A stretch of 64,000 nucleotides of DNA from positions 6,510,001 to 6,574,000 of the forward strand of contig BSBN01000297.1 of NCBI GenBank assembly GCA_027924645.1, written 5' to 3'. The position numbers and the translations under genes are program-made. The notes under the pieces were generated by a model, which had not been told where the DNA came from, ran no database searches, and saw only the letters and a program-made list of their open reading frames with translations. Every line of letters starts with the position of its first letter. Position 1 is the stretch's first letter. Of this stretch, positions 36,231-48,080 are shown one piece after another. Source of the stretch: Cunninghamia lanceolata (Eukaryota > Streptophyta > Pinopsida > Cupressales > Cupressaceae).

Positions 36231-39200
36231 GATAATAATTTTTTTTACATTTATAATATATTCTCCCTTTGTCATTATTAATCCTCTTAATATAAAAATA
36301 TAAATATATATATATATATATTATATTCCTTTGTTATATTATAAAATAGGCTCTCCTCTTTATAAAAACCCAAACCATGAAACCAGATGATATTTTATTT
36401 GGTTATTTTGTTTTTTTTTTTTAAAAAAAACCCTAACTGTCTTTATATTTTGTTTTGGTGCTGTTAGGGCAGAGGGTAGGAGAGGCGGCGGTGTCCATGG
36501 CAGAGGGTCACAGTGGACAGTGGAATGGATAGAGTGCAGAGATGGGGGCATGGGAAAGAGGGCAGGTGGTGGTGGGAAGTGTGGAGTTCGCAGAGGATGG
36601 GAGTGGGGCAGTGCTTGGGCCACGGCGGAGGTGTGCTAGCTGCGCAAGGAGCGGCGGACGGAGGTTCATAGGCGGGAGGGAGCGTGGAGTGTAGAGCTCG
36701 CGAAGGGAGTGTCGCGGGAGGTGGTGGCCCGTGGGTTAAGGACTGGCGGGGGTGTGGGGAGGGGTGGAGCCCCCACCCACGTCCCACTACGTGGGGTGTG
36801 GGTGGGGGCTCCGCCCCTCCCACACCCATTCTTAACTATTGCGGTGGGGGTTCAAACCCCCACCACTATTAAATGTCATTTAATATTATTTGTGTTTTTA
36901 ATCCTCTCTGTGTTTAAAATAAAAAAAACACAGCGAATACAAAATTTGTTTTTTTTGTATGTTTATTTCCATTAAATCTCATTCTGTATACACAATTTAA
37001 TTATGTATAAATGATGTAATTTAATTTAATTTTGTATACACAATTTTAAAATTTATTAAATCAATATATATATATATATTCCTCTTTACTCAATTCAAAG
37101 TTTAATTCACTGATTCACCAATTAACCTCCTGTCTAAGATTAAATGAAATACAGTATTATTTGATGGTAACGGATAAGTAATTTGTAAGTTAAATAACGA
37201 TTTAACTTTATAATGAACGTATATACAATTGCAATTTCAATGCATCACCGAAATGAAACAATCTTTAGTAATCTACATTTAATGAATTAACTTTATAATA
37301 AATTTTATATACAATTGAATATTCAATGCATCACCAAAATTAACAATCTTTAGTCATCTACATACAAGGATAATTAAAATTTGTTTTCCATCCTGATCTA
37401 ATTTAACTTCAAGCCAATAATTTTCTTCTAAAGCAATAAGTATGAGATAAACTTCAGTTAGACTTCTAATGCATAATTTTTATCCCAAGTTCTATTTCAT
37501 TATAATAGCAAAGTTACAACTTCATATAATTTACAAAGAACTAATATTTTCACTAAATTTACAATAACATAAATTTGATTTTACAACTTGATATTTTTTT
37601 ACAATTAGCTTTCAATTCTTCTAACAGGATTGTAAGAAATAAACAATTCTAAATTCTTCTTAAAACCAAAATTTATTTTCCTATTTTCCTACCCAATTGG
37701 TAACAACGTAATAACATGAAGAATTACAACCAATAGTACATTAAGGGGGTGAATTTCTTTCAACTCCCAATAACCAGTTTCACAACAACAGAGAGTTAAA
37801 TCTCTCCTCATGGCAATCTACAAGGAAGGAGCTATTAAAGACCCAGCTCTCCTTCAGAGTAAAGACAAAATAACATAATTTCTCAGATCCAGTAATATTC
37901 TTCAAACTTCTCAACAATCTCCCAGAAGCTTGCATATCACACAAGAGAAGAAAACAAAACCACACAAGTTGCTCTCCTCCCTACCATAGACCCGCAAGAG
38001 GGTCACCCCCAAGCTAGGGAGATCATCCACATCTAAGGGAATTTCACAAACCACTTCACAACAGGGAACAACAACAAACCCAAAACTCACATACACCCGT
38101 GGATAAATTACACAACACGAAAACTCAACTACAGTGAGCTTCACAAGGGGTAGGAGAGTGGACACACTCAACTCTAGAGTGTCACCCTTTCAGATAATAT
38201 AATCAACACAATTTTGTCTTGGCCTCAAGCCAAATTTGATCACAAAATTTTCCAAAGAATCCGTATTTGACTCTCAAGCCAAAGAACCAGTCACAAACAC
38301 ATACCCTCAAGGCTTTCAACATCCCAAAAGAACCCGGTATGCACCCGAGGAGGATCACTCCTCCCCTACCCCACACTTGATGAGCATTTCTCCCAATTGG
38401 GAGAAGCTCTGTCAACAACCCAACAACATTTCCCACAAAAACAAAATCTAAAACACAAGCAAATAAACAACTTTCACACACTTTTCATGCAACAATCAGA
38501 TATACGAAAGAAAGATAATAACAAACCAACCTTACAAAGCCCTTCAAGGATGAAGCTGATGTAGAGCTCCACTGAGATCTCCTCCAACCTAAGCCACCAG
38601 ACTCCCTCTCCCTTCCCTCTCAAAAGCAAATTTTTTTTTTGTTTTAAAAAAAATAGAATAAAACTCTCCAAAATTCAACTAACTCCCTCCCCATCCCAAA
38701 ATGGGATTCAAATAACCCAAAATTCTATGAGTTTAGAGGAATGGGGAGGTGACACTTGTCACCTCCTCACCCTTCCCCAAACTACTATTATGTCTCAAGG
38801 GATGAGTGTTGGCTTATGTCACTCACCCATCCCTAAAGTCCTCCTTATCCCTTACCTCATGTCTTTTCTCTTACGCATGGGAGAAATAAAAGGAGTTAAA
38901 GGAGGAAAAGGCAGGTGACCCATGCCTCTTCTTCCTTCCTTCATTATGGATGGCCACACAACTCATGAGGAATCTCACTAATGGTGAGGGTGACTTCAAG
39001 TCAATTCCTCCATAATTGATGGGTTTGTAGTCATCTCTTACCTTGGGGATTGAAGAGGGATGGGTTTGGGTGTTGGTACAACCCATCCTATCCCTTCCAT
39101 ACCTCCAAATTTCGTCACTTAACTTTAGTGTGAAGTTAAGATGACCATATGGAGGTTACCCAAGGGTTACCCATGCCAAATGGGACCCTGGACCCATGGG

Positions 39201-39816
39201 GTATAACCCAGGGTCAACTTTAACCTATTCAGGACACCCAAGGTCAAGGTAAAGCACAAGAAAAGGCCTCAAAAATTTAAATAAAAGAAAAGAAATTCAA
39301 ATTTAATTTTTTTTACAACACCAATCATAATTCAGTGTTACAAGAGGGTAGACCTAACCCATTCGACCTTATGACAGACCACATTACAACACCACATCAA
39401 ACATAGAGTTGATCTTGGTTCCTCGTGGAACCAAATCGGCTTAACAAGGGATAACAACAAAAAGGTGTGGGATGATCTCTAGAATCTGTGGTTTGATTAG
39501 TATATCCTGCACACTCAATTACAAAATCAGTTTCACATATAATCATCATAGCCGAAGCAACTTAAAACATGCATTACCATGACATATTTCTAAATAGCAT
39601 AAATGAAATCATATTACAATTTTCTTTCCATCATCACCTAATTAACTCTTCTAAAATGTAAACGTTATCCAAACATCATCCAATTAGTTTTTTCGTTATC
39701 ATAATAAAGTTTAATAGTTTGAAAAATCTGGGAACTACTATCCCACAAATATAAAAGTATTAGTAACAGTAATGTAATTAGTCACAAGAACAGAAGTAAA
39801 AAGGGTAGTCCTCACA
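35021..39816 (-). repeat. 4.8-kb LTR of the chromodomain gypsy element (right, 5')
   Basis: Plus-strand view: TGTCATGCCC at 35021 to GTCCTCACA at 39816, matching the left LTR. It includes a GT microsatellite (36200-36230), the GC-rich hairpin island (about 36470-36865) and AT tracts. It ends cleanly inside the antisense plant mobile domain gene of the Tat element. The five bases after it are TCCCC, but no partner duplication is found on the left because that end is a truncated gag. Confidence 0.92.
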
Positions 39817-41839
39817 TCCCCCTGGTGGTAAAAGTGGTCCTTTCACTGAAGACACTGACTGCCCTGTCCTCCAGGATCTGGATGCCCCTGATCTACTCCT
39901 CTCTCTATAGCTTGGTGCCTGCTGAGCTGCTGGCACCGCACCCACATACAGACCCCTATAATACTCTGCCTCCCTATCGGCTGATACTAGCTCTCCCTGC
40001 ACTCAGACGAGCTCACTATATAGGCTTCTGTGATCCGCACCCAACGCACGGTGTGCCTCATCTCTCTCCTACCTCACTCTAAAGAGTGTGGCCTCTACTG
40101 TCAACCGCAACTATACCTCGGTGTCTCTCTCCCTTGTGACTTGAGCTAGCTGCTTGGCATCTGCTGCTGGTGTAGCTGGAGGCTGCACCTATACCTGTGC
40201 CTGTGCCTGTACTTGGGCCTGTAGCTGTGCCTGTAGCTGTGCCAAGGTTGTCTGTGCTGCTAATGCTGCCTGTGTCTATCCCTAAGCTGTGGCCTTGACC
40301 TGTCTCACCTCAACCCGCGCTTCATCCCTATCCCTCCTCAAGCGCACCATTCGAAGCTCTAATCGAGTCCTCCGAGCTATCTCCTCCTGTAGTAGCCGCT
40401 TGACCCTCTATAGATCGGTCTCTACGACTGGGCCGTCTGCCTCCACCATCTCCACATCGACCTGCTAGCCGTTGCCCTCTCCAACTACCTACTGACCGCT
40501 GCCCTCTCCACCTGCCTACTGCCTGGCTGGTCGGGCCTGTCGTCTCATCCTAGCCTCCACACCGGGGACTCGTACCTCCCCACTGCCCCTGCTACACCTG
40601 ATGTAGTCAGTCTCACTGGTCTATGTGTTTGCCAGTACCGGTCATACTCTGGCAGCGTCCCTGGGTCTGCCAGCCCTGTGTCCCAATCCCATCTCACAGG
40701 GACAAGTCCCCGCACCTCCACTAAAGCTGTAGCCACTGGGATCTCTGCATCCCAGTCTCCAACTTCTCTCTGTGTCTGGGCATGTGTCACCTCCCCCACT
40801 GGTAGTCCTTGTGGTAGTCCAAACTACCTGAGTAACCGCTCTGGCAGGTACCTCTATATCGCGTCTGTCCGTCTCCCGAACAGATAGCGAGCCTGTCTGC
40901 AGTACATAAGCTACTCGTGCTCATCCTCTGACTCCTCGCAAAGTAGCCATGGCCTCCACACAAATAGGTCCATCTCGTCAATCTGCTGCCTCCAATGGCT
41001 AATAGACCCCATCCTCCGATGTGTAATCACTCCCTCATATAGGAATGCATATGGCTCGCCTCTATCCCGATGGCGCTGTGCCATGGGTTGGATCACTGGG
41101 ATGTGCTCCCATGCCCATACCTGTAACAAGGTCACCCCTGCTGAGAGGCTCCTGCCTCTCCTATACACGCAGTGATGCATGTCGTGATACAACTGTCCCA
41201 ACACACATGGGCCCCACGCATACTGTCAGCCATGTGTGAACATCCCAGATAGTACAGTACCCCAGCCAACTGATAATCCTCTAGATCTCCTGTCAGGACA
41301 CAAGAAGCTGCCAATCAGTGATGCCACTATCCATCTGATCTTGTTGCAGAGTCTCAGGACGTCTGCCCATCGAATCTCCCGTCATCTATCTAAAGGTCAT
41401 CTATGCAAAAGACCTCCACCAAGCCTGCCTCGCCCCGCGTCAGGTCAAAATCTACTATATCTCCATCAATCTGAATCCTCAGGATGCGGTACACATCCTC
41501 CACTGTCACTGTCACCTCCCCCATCAAAAAGTGAAATGACAAGGTCTCGTTGTGATATCTCTCTACCACTGCTGTCACTAGGGTGAGATTTGCCCTAATG
41601 TGTGTCAGGTGGGCCACATGCCACAATCCTGCATGCTCCAGGAATGCGTCCTCCTCCCATGTCAGTTGTACTACCTCATGGGCTATAGGGTGGTGTCACT
41701 CCCGTGACATCAGTGGTGGCATAATCCTCTGCATCCACAACAAATCAATTGTCAGTTCTTCTATACCAAATTCCTCAAATCCTGTCTACACATATGCTAT
41801 GCTATGCAACCCCCAACCAACCATTTCCCCTATTGTAAC
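39817..41839 (-). pseudogene. Antisense plant mobile domain (PMD) gene, exon 2
   Basis: Minus strand, opposite to the Tat gag-pol. After a predicted acceptor (CCTAG, exon starting 41839), the reading frame gives the PMD core. It begins with HAGLWHVAHLTHIRANLTLV, then VERYHNETLSFHF and GEVTVTVEDVYRIL (41640-41470). Next come GVTLLQVWAWEHIPV and GSISHWRQQIDEMD.FVW (41150-40945), then a segment around DWDAEIPVATALVEV (40720). A Gln/Ala- and Arg/Glu-rich, coiled-coil-like tail follows (40350-39870). These match the MAIN/MAIL1-type PMD (aminotransferase-like plant mobile domain). The frame has several stops and shifts, and the 5-kb LTR insertion at 39816/39817 removes its end. In Arabidopsis, PMD proteins act in silencing and genome stability; the element copy's role is unknown. 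Confidence 0.85.
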
Positions 41840-42459
41840 CTAGGATAGACACCCCTTTTCTCAACCCACAATCCTAATTTTCTTCTACTTAACCAAAAGC
41901 ACTTTGTTCTATACAAAGGCGCTGTACCTCCATACCAAAGGCACCACAATGTCTAGCCAGATGCGCTACATTTTTTTCTACCAAATGTGACTTATTTACC
42001 AGGCGTGTCTGACTATGCTACCATCCGTGTCATTCTTTCCTACCAACCACGACCTATTTTTCTGCTAAACCTCCCACCTGCGCTACCCTACCCTACCAGA
42101 CGCGTTGCACTACGCTACCATGTGCGCTGTGACATCCTGCCAAAAGTGTTGCGGCACTAATCCCCCAAACCAACCGCACTGCGTTTTTGCCAATAGCGTT
42201 GCACTGTGCTACCATGTGCACTACAGCATCCTACCAAAAGCGTTGCGGCGCTAATCCCCCAAACTGATCGCGCTACATTTTTGCCAATAGCGTTGCACCT
42301 GCCTACCAACTGTGCTACGGCGCGCCAAACCCACCTTAACTGACTACCAAGCGCACTGCCCCACCCTAAAGCACTTTTGGCTTCCCTAAGCAACCTCCCT
42401 AGACCTAGCCCTAAATTGCCCTAAAATGACAAAATAAAATGGGGTTTTCGACCACTTAC
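41840..42459 (-). other. Predicted intron of the PMD gene
   Basis: 620 bp on the minus strand, from donor GTAAGT (complement of 42454-42459) to an acceptor CCTAG at 41840-41841. It is filled mainly by the inverted 22-bp minisatellite. The acceptor is chosen because it keeps the phase-0 frame leading into the PMD core; an alternative (ACAATAG, eleven bases on) leads to an early stop. Confidence 0.6.
41887..42380 (-). repeat. 22-bp minisatellite in the PMD intron
   Basis: Read on the minus strand, about twenty imperfect units near AGCGC(N)3TGGTA(N)4TAGT(N)C, most 21-23 bp. The CGCCTTTGGTA core is clear near 41920-41960. This is the same motif as the direct array at 11282-11475. Units toward the promoter side carry ACGCTATTGGC and GCGCACATGGTAG variants. 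Confidence 0.75.
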
Positions 42460-42534
42460 TGCTGCCGGAGCTCCTGCTGGCCTCCTGTATGTCTGCACAA
42501 GCTCTGCCCGATGCCTATGCACTGGAATCGGCAT
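42460..42534 (-). CDS. PMD gene, exon 1 (25 codons)
   Basis: Starts at ATG (42534-42532, minus) and runs 75 bases to a canonical GTAAGT donor, phase 0. The peptide begins MPIPVHRHRAEL and is basic (several Arg/His), ending in Ala/Pro. There is no stop in frame. It lies 115 bp downstream of a TATAAATA box, with a leader lacking other ATGs except one in the CCCATGGGG segment at about 42640, which lies only a few bases below the TATA box and may be upstream of the transcription start. Exon prediction rests on sequence signals only. Confidence 0.6.
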
Positions 42535-42648
42535 CTCTCCTCGTTGTCAGCACCTTCCACTCAACTCTCTCACACTAGTTTGGAGGCTCTACTCTCTAAA
42601 TTTAGAAGCTCCTAGGGTGCAAATGAGGATTGTGATCCCCATGGGACC

Positions 42649-42656
42649 TATTTATA
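42649..42656 (-). promoter_or_regulatory. TATA box of the antisense PMD gene
   Basis: TATAAATA on the minus strand, about 240 bp from the 3' LTR start and 115 bp upstream of the exon-1 ATG. It indicates an antisense promoter inside the element. Confidence 0.65.
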
Positions 42657-42882
42657 GCATCCCTCCCTCCTATTTTCTTTTCTTCCCACCCCCTTCTGCT
42701 CATCCTCCTACCCTGTCACACACTCATCTAGTCGAGCATCAACACCATTCTTCGATCGATTCCCTAGCTTCCCGCTCGAGGGGGCATACGCTGGGGCGGC
42801 TACCTACACTGGGGCATCAGTAAATTGTATCACACATTCAACAATCGATTTCTTTGACGCAACGCTGTAGACTGCACTGCAT

Positions 42883-42897
42883 CAAAGAGGGGCAAAA
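42883..42897 (+). other. Polypurine tract of the Tat element
   Basis: CAAAGAGGGGCAAAA directly before the 3' LTR start at 42898; primes plus-strand DNA synthesis. Confidence 0.85.
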
Positions 42898-44054
42898 TGT
42901 AGACACCCTAAAATGACCACGTCATTGCACTACTTGCATTTCGTAATCTGTCAAATCACCTACATTTCACACATTAATTAAATAATCTAATTATTTAATT
43001 AATTTCACCAAATTCTTCTAAATCACAAAATTGCGACATTAATTAAATAAATCCTCGTTATTTAATTAATTAAATCAAATTCCTCTATTATTCTTTCACA
43101 ATTAAATCATTTTAATTATTTAATTAGATCATTATTCTCTTTCCAAAAATCAAATCCACATTAATTAAATAAATCTAATTATTTAATTAATTCATCACAA
43201 ATTCTATCTTATCTACAATTAAATAATTCTTAAATTATTTAATTAAATTAAAATCATTCTTCCAAAATCATGCACAAACAATTAAATAAATTTATTTATT
43301 TAATTTTCTTTCAAATCTTCTAAATTAAATAATTCTAATTATTTAATTACTTCTTCCAATAATATCTTATCTAAATTTAAATAAATCAATTATTTATTCA
43401 AATTACTTTTTCTTCTAAATTTGAGTTATCTCTAATATAACTCAAGCTTTCTTGCTCATGAAATTAAATATTTCTAATATTTAATAAAGCAAAATATCTT
43501 CTTTTCTCATGCAAATCCCTTTTTCTTGTTTTAAATCACTTAACTGACTATTACATTCTGTTAATTACTTTAACTCATTCTTCTATTCTTGACAACTCCT
43601 CTCATGCAAAAGAAAGCAAGACACTTGTCTTCTTCTTATTCGTTGCACGTTCTTCAACTTATCTCTTCCGTTGATTCTTCTGAATTATCTGGACCATTGA
43701 TTGATCTTCATTGAAACCTATATAAACCCCTCTCATCTCCTTCATTAAGCCTCTCTCTCTTCGATTTTAATCTTAGGCATACTTAACAGCACTTTGAGAA
43801 TACTACTATTCGATTGAGCAACCTTATGATCTCTTAACATTGATCTCTTGAGCACACTACTTGCTTGTTGCAGCTATGGCTTCGCAACTTCATTGAGCAA
43901 TCCACACATCTCCAAAGGGAACAATACAAATTTTGGTAAGAGCTTTCATTTGTCTTTGATTTTATGATAATGGCTTTTACTTAGATTGGTTCGCTTTATG
44001 TGATTGGTTTTTAGTTTTGTTAGTTTAGATTTAATCAATTTTTCCTCATACACA
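42898..44054 (+). repeat. Tat 3' LTR
   Basis: 1157 bp, TGTAGACACC to ATACACA, followed by the TSD GGATA. Nearly identical to 8506-9648; differences are mostly C/T and G/A. The last 14 bases (44041-44054) have no match at the end of the 5' copy. TATA box at 43719-43726. Confidence 0.92.
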
Positions 44055-44059
44055 GGATA

Positions 44060-44564
44060 TATTTAAATAAAAAATTGACTTATGTGGATATATTTCAATT
44101 TTTTATTTGGAGGATGTGGGAAAGGGTGTTAAGCTAGGTTTGACCACCCAAATGAGAGGTTATGATTAATTAAATATAGGTTTTATTTAATTAATCCTAG
44201 GGCTAGGATGAGGTAGGCTAGGGTAGGCAATTAAATAATAGCTATTTAATTGCCTAGGGTAGGGATAGGTCAATTAATAAGCTGAATTAATTAGTTAAAC
44301 ATGATTTAGCTAATTAATTGGATTTAGTGAGGAGAGGGAAATTGACCAAATAAATATTGTATATTTATTAAATCAATTAGGTAAGGTTTGAACTATTAAA
44401 TTAATAAAATTAATTCAATTGTTAGGGATAAAATGGTGTAAAATTAGGTGATGAAGGGATAATTAATTAAATAAAAATTTAATTAATTAGTTAGAAGGGA
44501 AATTGGTATGTTTAGGGATGTTGGGAGTCGGTTTGATGGTAAAAGACATTTTTTAGTGTCTACA
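44060..44564 (-). mobile_element. Minus-strand solo LTR, right part
   Basis: Completes the solo LTR begun at 7931. It ends AGTGTCTACA at 44564, followed by AAGTT. Its reverse complement matches 1337-1790 of the plus-strand copy. Confidence 0.92.
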
Positions 44565-44569
44565 AAGTT

Positions 44570-46528
44570 AAATTTCATTTAATATTTGTGACTTAGGAAA
44601 CTACATCCTTTCTATGATTGGCGGACACTTTCTTTTAACCAATTCCTTTGCAAAGGTTTACATCAATGTTCAAGAATGTTCTAATTGGTTAAAAGTCCTC
44701 TCAGAGAATTAGAAACATATGCTCCCCCCCTATCCCATATTCAGGCTCAGATCATAGGCTACCAGGAAGGCACCATGACTCCTCATCTTTCAATCTTCAT
44801 TCATTGGACGTCTAAGCTCTGGAATCATTGAGGTAGCTCTCAAAAGTTGAACCAAAAAATGTCATCCTTGGTGGGGAAAGGACTTATTTGACTCTATCAA
44901 TAGAGACCCACTTCTACAGTATGGACTTGGGCATCTGAACATAATTCCTTTCCTCTATTATTGTTCTTGATGAAAGTCATCAAATAGAGGGATGACTTGA
45001 GAGAAAATTGGTATCTCTCCTCCCATGCTCTTGGATCCCAGTTTGAGTTGAGGTTGCTAAAATCCTACCCAGTTGGTCCACCCCCGAGGAATAACTAAAT
45101 GCAAATAGAGCATTTGGATGATCTAACCAATTCCCCACTAGAATGACACTATTTAACTAGGGTTCTAGGAAAGCGGCAAGACTATTGTAGCCAAAGACTC
45201 CTACTTTTTCCAATACCTCCCATTCCCATGGCCAATATTCACTCTTTCCTTAATTTGGAATGAGCATACCTACAACTAGGAGAACAGGGACATACTCCTT
45301 CAGGAAACAAAGGATAAAAATTGCAGGGAAGTATTCTGCACAGTACTCATGGAAACAATTGATGTGAACAATTCACATAAGCACCTCTATTTATAGCAAG
45401 AATGAACGGAGGTCCTTTACTTGAGCAATTTCCATTTTCCAACACCCTTCTTAATTCCATTCTAGGTGTTTGCAAGCTTAACACACTTGAATTCATATTT
45501 GGACACTTTCAATGATCTGTCCACACCCTTCAAAGCATGAAATGGAGGCACAGGTTAATGTCACCTGACTACAAATGCCTCTCACATGGACAACAATGGT
45601 CTGGTTCATGTACCAAGATCCAACTGAAGATCAAGAATTACTAGAGAAATGTGTCAATTGTCAAATCACCATCTTGCATACTCGAGAAGCACCTCTAATT
45701 CATAGTTGATAATCTCAAAAATCCAGGTAGAACTTATCGTGCCATAGTTGTTTTGATGTTCATGCTAGCACGCTTGAATGAAAACTAGAATTTGAACTTG
45801 GACCATTGATTCAGGACACATCAGAACAAGATGAATGGTTAGAAATAAAAAAGATTCCACTGGGATCACTGAAAAGCCATCTTCCAATTAGGAGATACCA
45901 ACAAATAATGCATTTCTAGTCAGAAGGCCACAATCTTGCCACATGTCATCTTATCGTAACAATGCAAGCCCAATGGGGACCAACACTACTACCTCTGTGC
46001 TTGCATGCTAGGCACTGGATTCAACTCTTTTAAGATAAAACTGGGTCCCACCCTCTAGTTGGCATTATCGCAACAACACAAGGAATATTCCATGGCACAT
46101 CTTTGTAGTGTGCTACCATGATCCAATAGGGAACAAGCACGTAGTGATTGAATCAACAAACAAGACCTCAGGCCCGCCAACTCAAAATCAACAGTCATTG
46201 TATCAACACAATCCTGACCGATTTGACAAATCTAAAGCCCATGATATTGTGACAGCTATCCTTTTGCCTCTAAAGAGCATGTGATTAGACTTAGGAAATA
46301 TTTGCATAAACAAGGGGGGAACCGGTGACTAGGCTCAAGGGGCTGAATGAAGCTAAGGACATTAAGTCATAACTTAAGCTTGGGGTGACTACCAATAATA
46401 GCTCAACTCAAAAATAGAACACATGCTTAAAGGAAAAAGGACTAAGGGTTTAGGGTTTAAACACTTATACTCAAACTTAGCCAATTTCAGGGTTCAAGGC
46501 CAAGGACATTACATGGCAGGTTCCACCA
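44570..46528 (-). repeat. E1 left (3') LTR, second part
   Basis: Matches 49775-51739. It contains a TATAAATA box on the minus strand (45388-45395) and a telomere-like AAGGGTTTAGGGTTTAA (46444-46460). No coding frame. Ends TTCCACCA at 46528. Confidence 0.88.
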
Positions 46529-48080
46529 ATGGCTCTGGTTGGGGATGCATGGCTCTTGTAGGTATGGTGATGACCACAAAACTCTAGGTGCAGACCATGT
46601 GCCAAATCCACTGGGCTATTGAGTAACTACCTCAATTTGGAGTTGAAGACTAATTGAAAGGTGACTCAAATATCACCTCCAACCTGATGGCCCTAGGCAA
46701 CCAGAAATAAGAAATTAATGCTTGCCTCTATCAAATACCCTATTTTTAGCAAACAACTATATGCTCAACCTAGGAGTATTGTGCTTATTGCTACCAACAA
46801 AATACCATATCATCACATTGTTAATCACATCAACCTACATAGAATGAATAATGTCAGCAAATGATAAGCACAAATAAAACATATCATTTCCATGCTCATA
46901 TTGCCTTTGATCAACTAAATTGCTGCTATGAGTCCTTAGATATTTGTCATCATGATCTGAGAAATGAAATATTTCATAACCTGCCAGATGACTGTTATCA
47001 TCAAGTTTGACCCCATCTCTATTTTCTATATCAAACCTGAAACATTCATAAGATGTCTCTTATGATCCTTGCTATAAATTATATTTACCACATGCTAGCT
47101 CTACATCAGAAAAAGTGGAAGATTCATATGCAACCATTCTTCCACCCTGATCTGCATCAAAATTGTACTCATTTAAGTTCTATAATTCATTTTCTTTATC
47201 ATGCACCCTAGTGTCTTATAGGGGAAGCTTAACCAAATTCAAGTCATGATCTTCACAAGGCTAGATATGCCTATCAAACTTTTGAGCATATGAGACCCAA
47301 TTAGCCCTTATCAACTCAAAAGTAGGTCCACCTACCTTAGGTTGATCGTTCTCAAGCTCATCATACTATTCATCATCTGTAAAGATAGGATTATCCTTAT
47401 ACCAATAAGGATTATCATTTCTCATCTTAGGTGAGGCTAAAGGCTCATCATAAAGGACATTCATCCGTGTCATAAAATTTTCTACTAACTCAATGTGAAG
47501 ATTTAAACTTTTCTCAACACCATCATACTCAGAATCATCAGAACAAGACATACATTCATCAACATAATCAATAATAACCTCTTCTTCACCTAGGAATTCT
47601 CCATTCCAATCAGAGTGAGTACCTTCATTGGTGCATCTAACATTAAAAGTGAATACTTCCAACTCTGCTTCATACAAACTATAATCCCCATTTGCAAGAC
47701 AATCACCAGTATTTGAATTATATATGGGAATATCAAACATGATACCCATATGTTCATTTGGTTCCTTAGTAACAATATTTTTGGAAGAAATGACCTCATG
47801 TATATCTTTCCAATTATTACCTTCAAATTTAGTTCCTACAGATTGATCATGAACCTTACTATTTTTGTGGCAGACTTAGTTGTTTTGTTGTATTATGAGT
47901 TCTTTATTTCTATTCACCATACCAAATCTTTCCTTATTCTTGTCAACCAAATAATTATGACTACCACTATTATGAGATGGAACATTAACAACATTATGAG
48001 GCAAGGAGAACATAGCTATTGATTTACTCTACATACCTGTATGAAAGCTTTGGTGATACCCTAGATTGGCAGTTACTTTT
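46529..48080 (-). other. E1 interior downstream of gag
   Basis: No RT, protease or integrase motifs. One 127-codon minus frame (47749-47366) encodes an acidic peptide rich in Asp/Glu/Asn with no recognised family. It could be the rest of a degraded gag-pol linker. An overlapping frame (47826-47590) is not supported. Confidence 0.5.

Larger units (their letters stand above)
8506..44054 (+). mobile_element. Tat-lineage Ty3/gypsy retrotransposon with antisense gene, TSD GGATA
   Basis: The element is bounded by LTRs starting TGTAGACACC at 8506 and 42898, and by GGATA at 8501-8505 and 44055-44059. Its 35.5 kb includes about 18.8 kb of later insertions (20794-23533 and 23786-39816). The order gag, protease, G-patch, RT, RNase H, second archaeal-type RNase H, integrase is the Tat arrangement. 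The long 3' region with an antisense reading frame is also a known Tat habit. All coding parts are broken, so the copy is dead, but the two LTRs look about 97% alike in the stretches compared by eye, so the insertion is not ancient. Confidence 0.92.

Noticed and set aside
47366..47749. Acidic 127-codon frame as a host gene exon
   Set aside because: It lies in the interior of E1 between gag and the LTR, with no splice or domain evidence; kept only as an uncharacterised part of the element.
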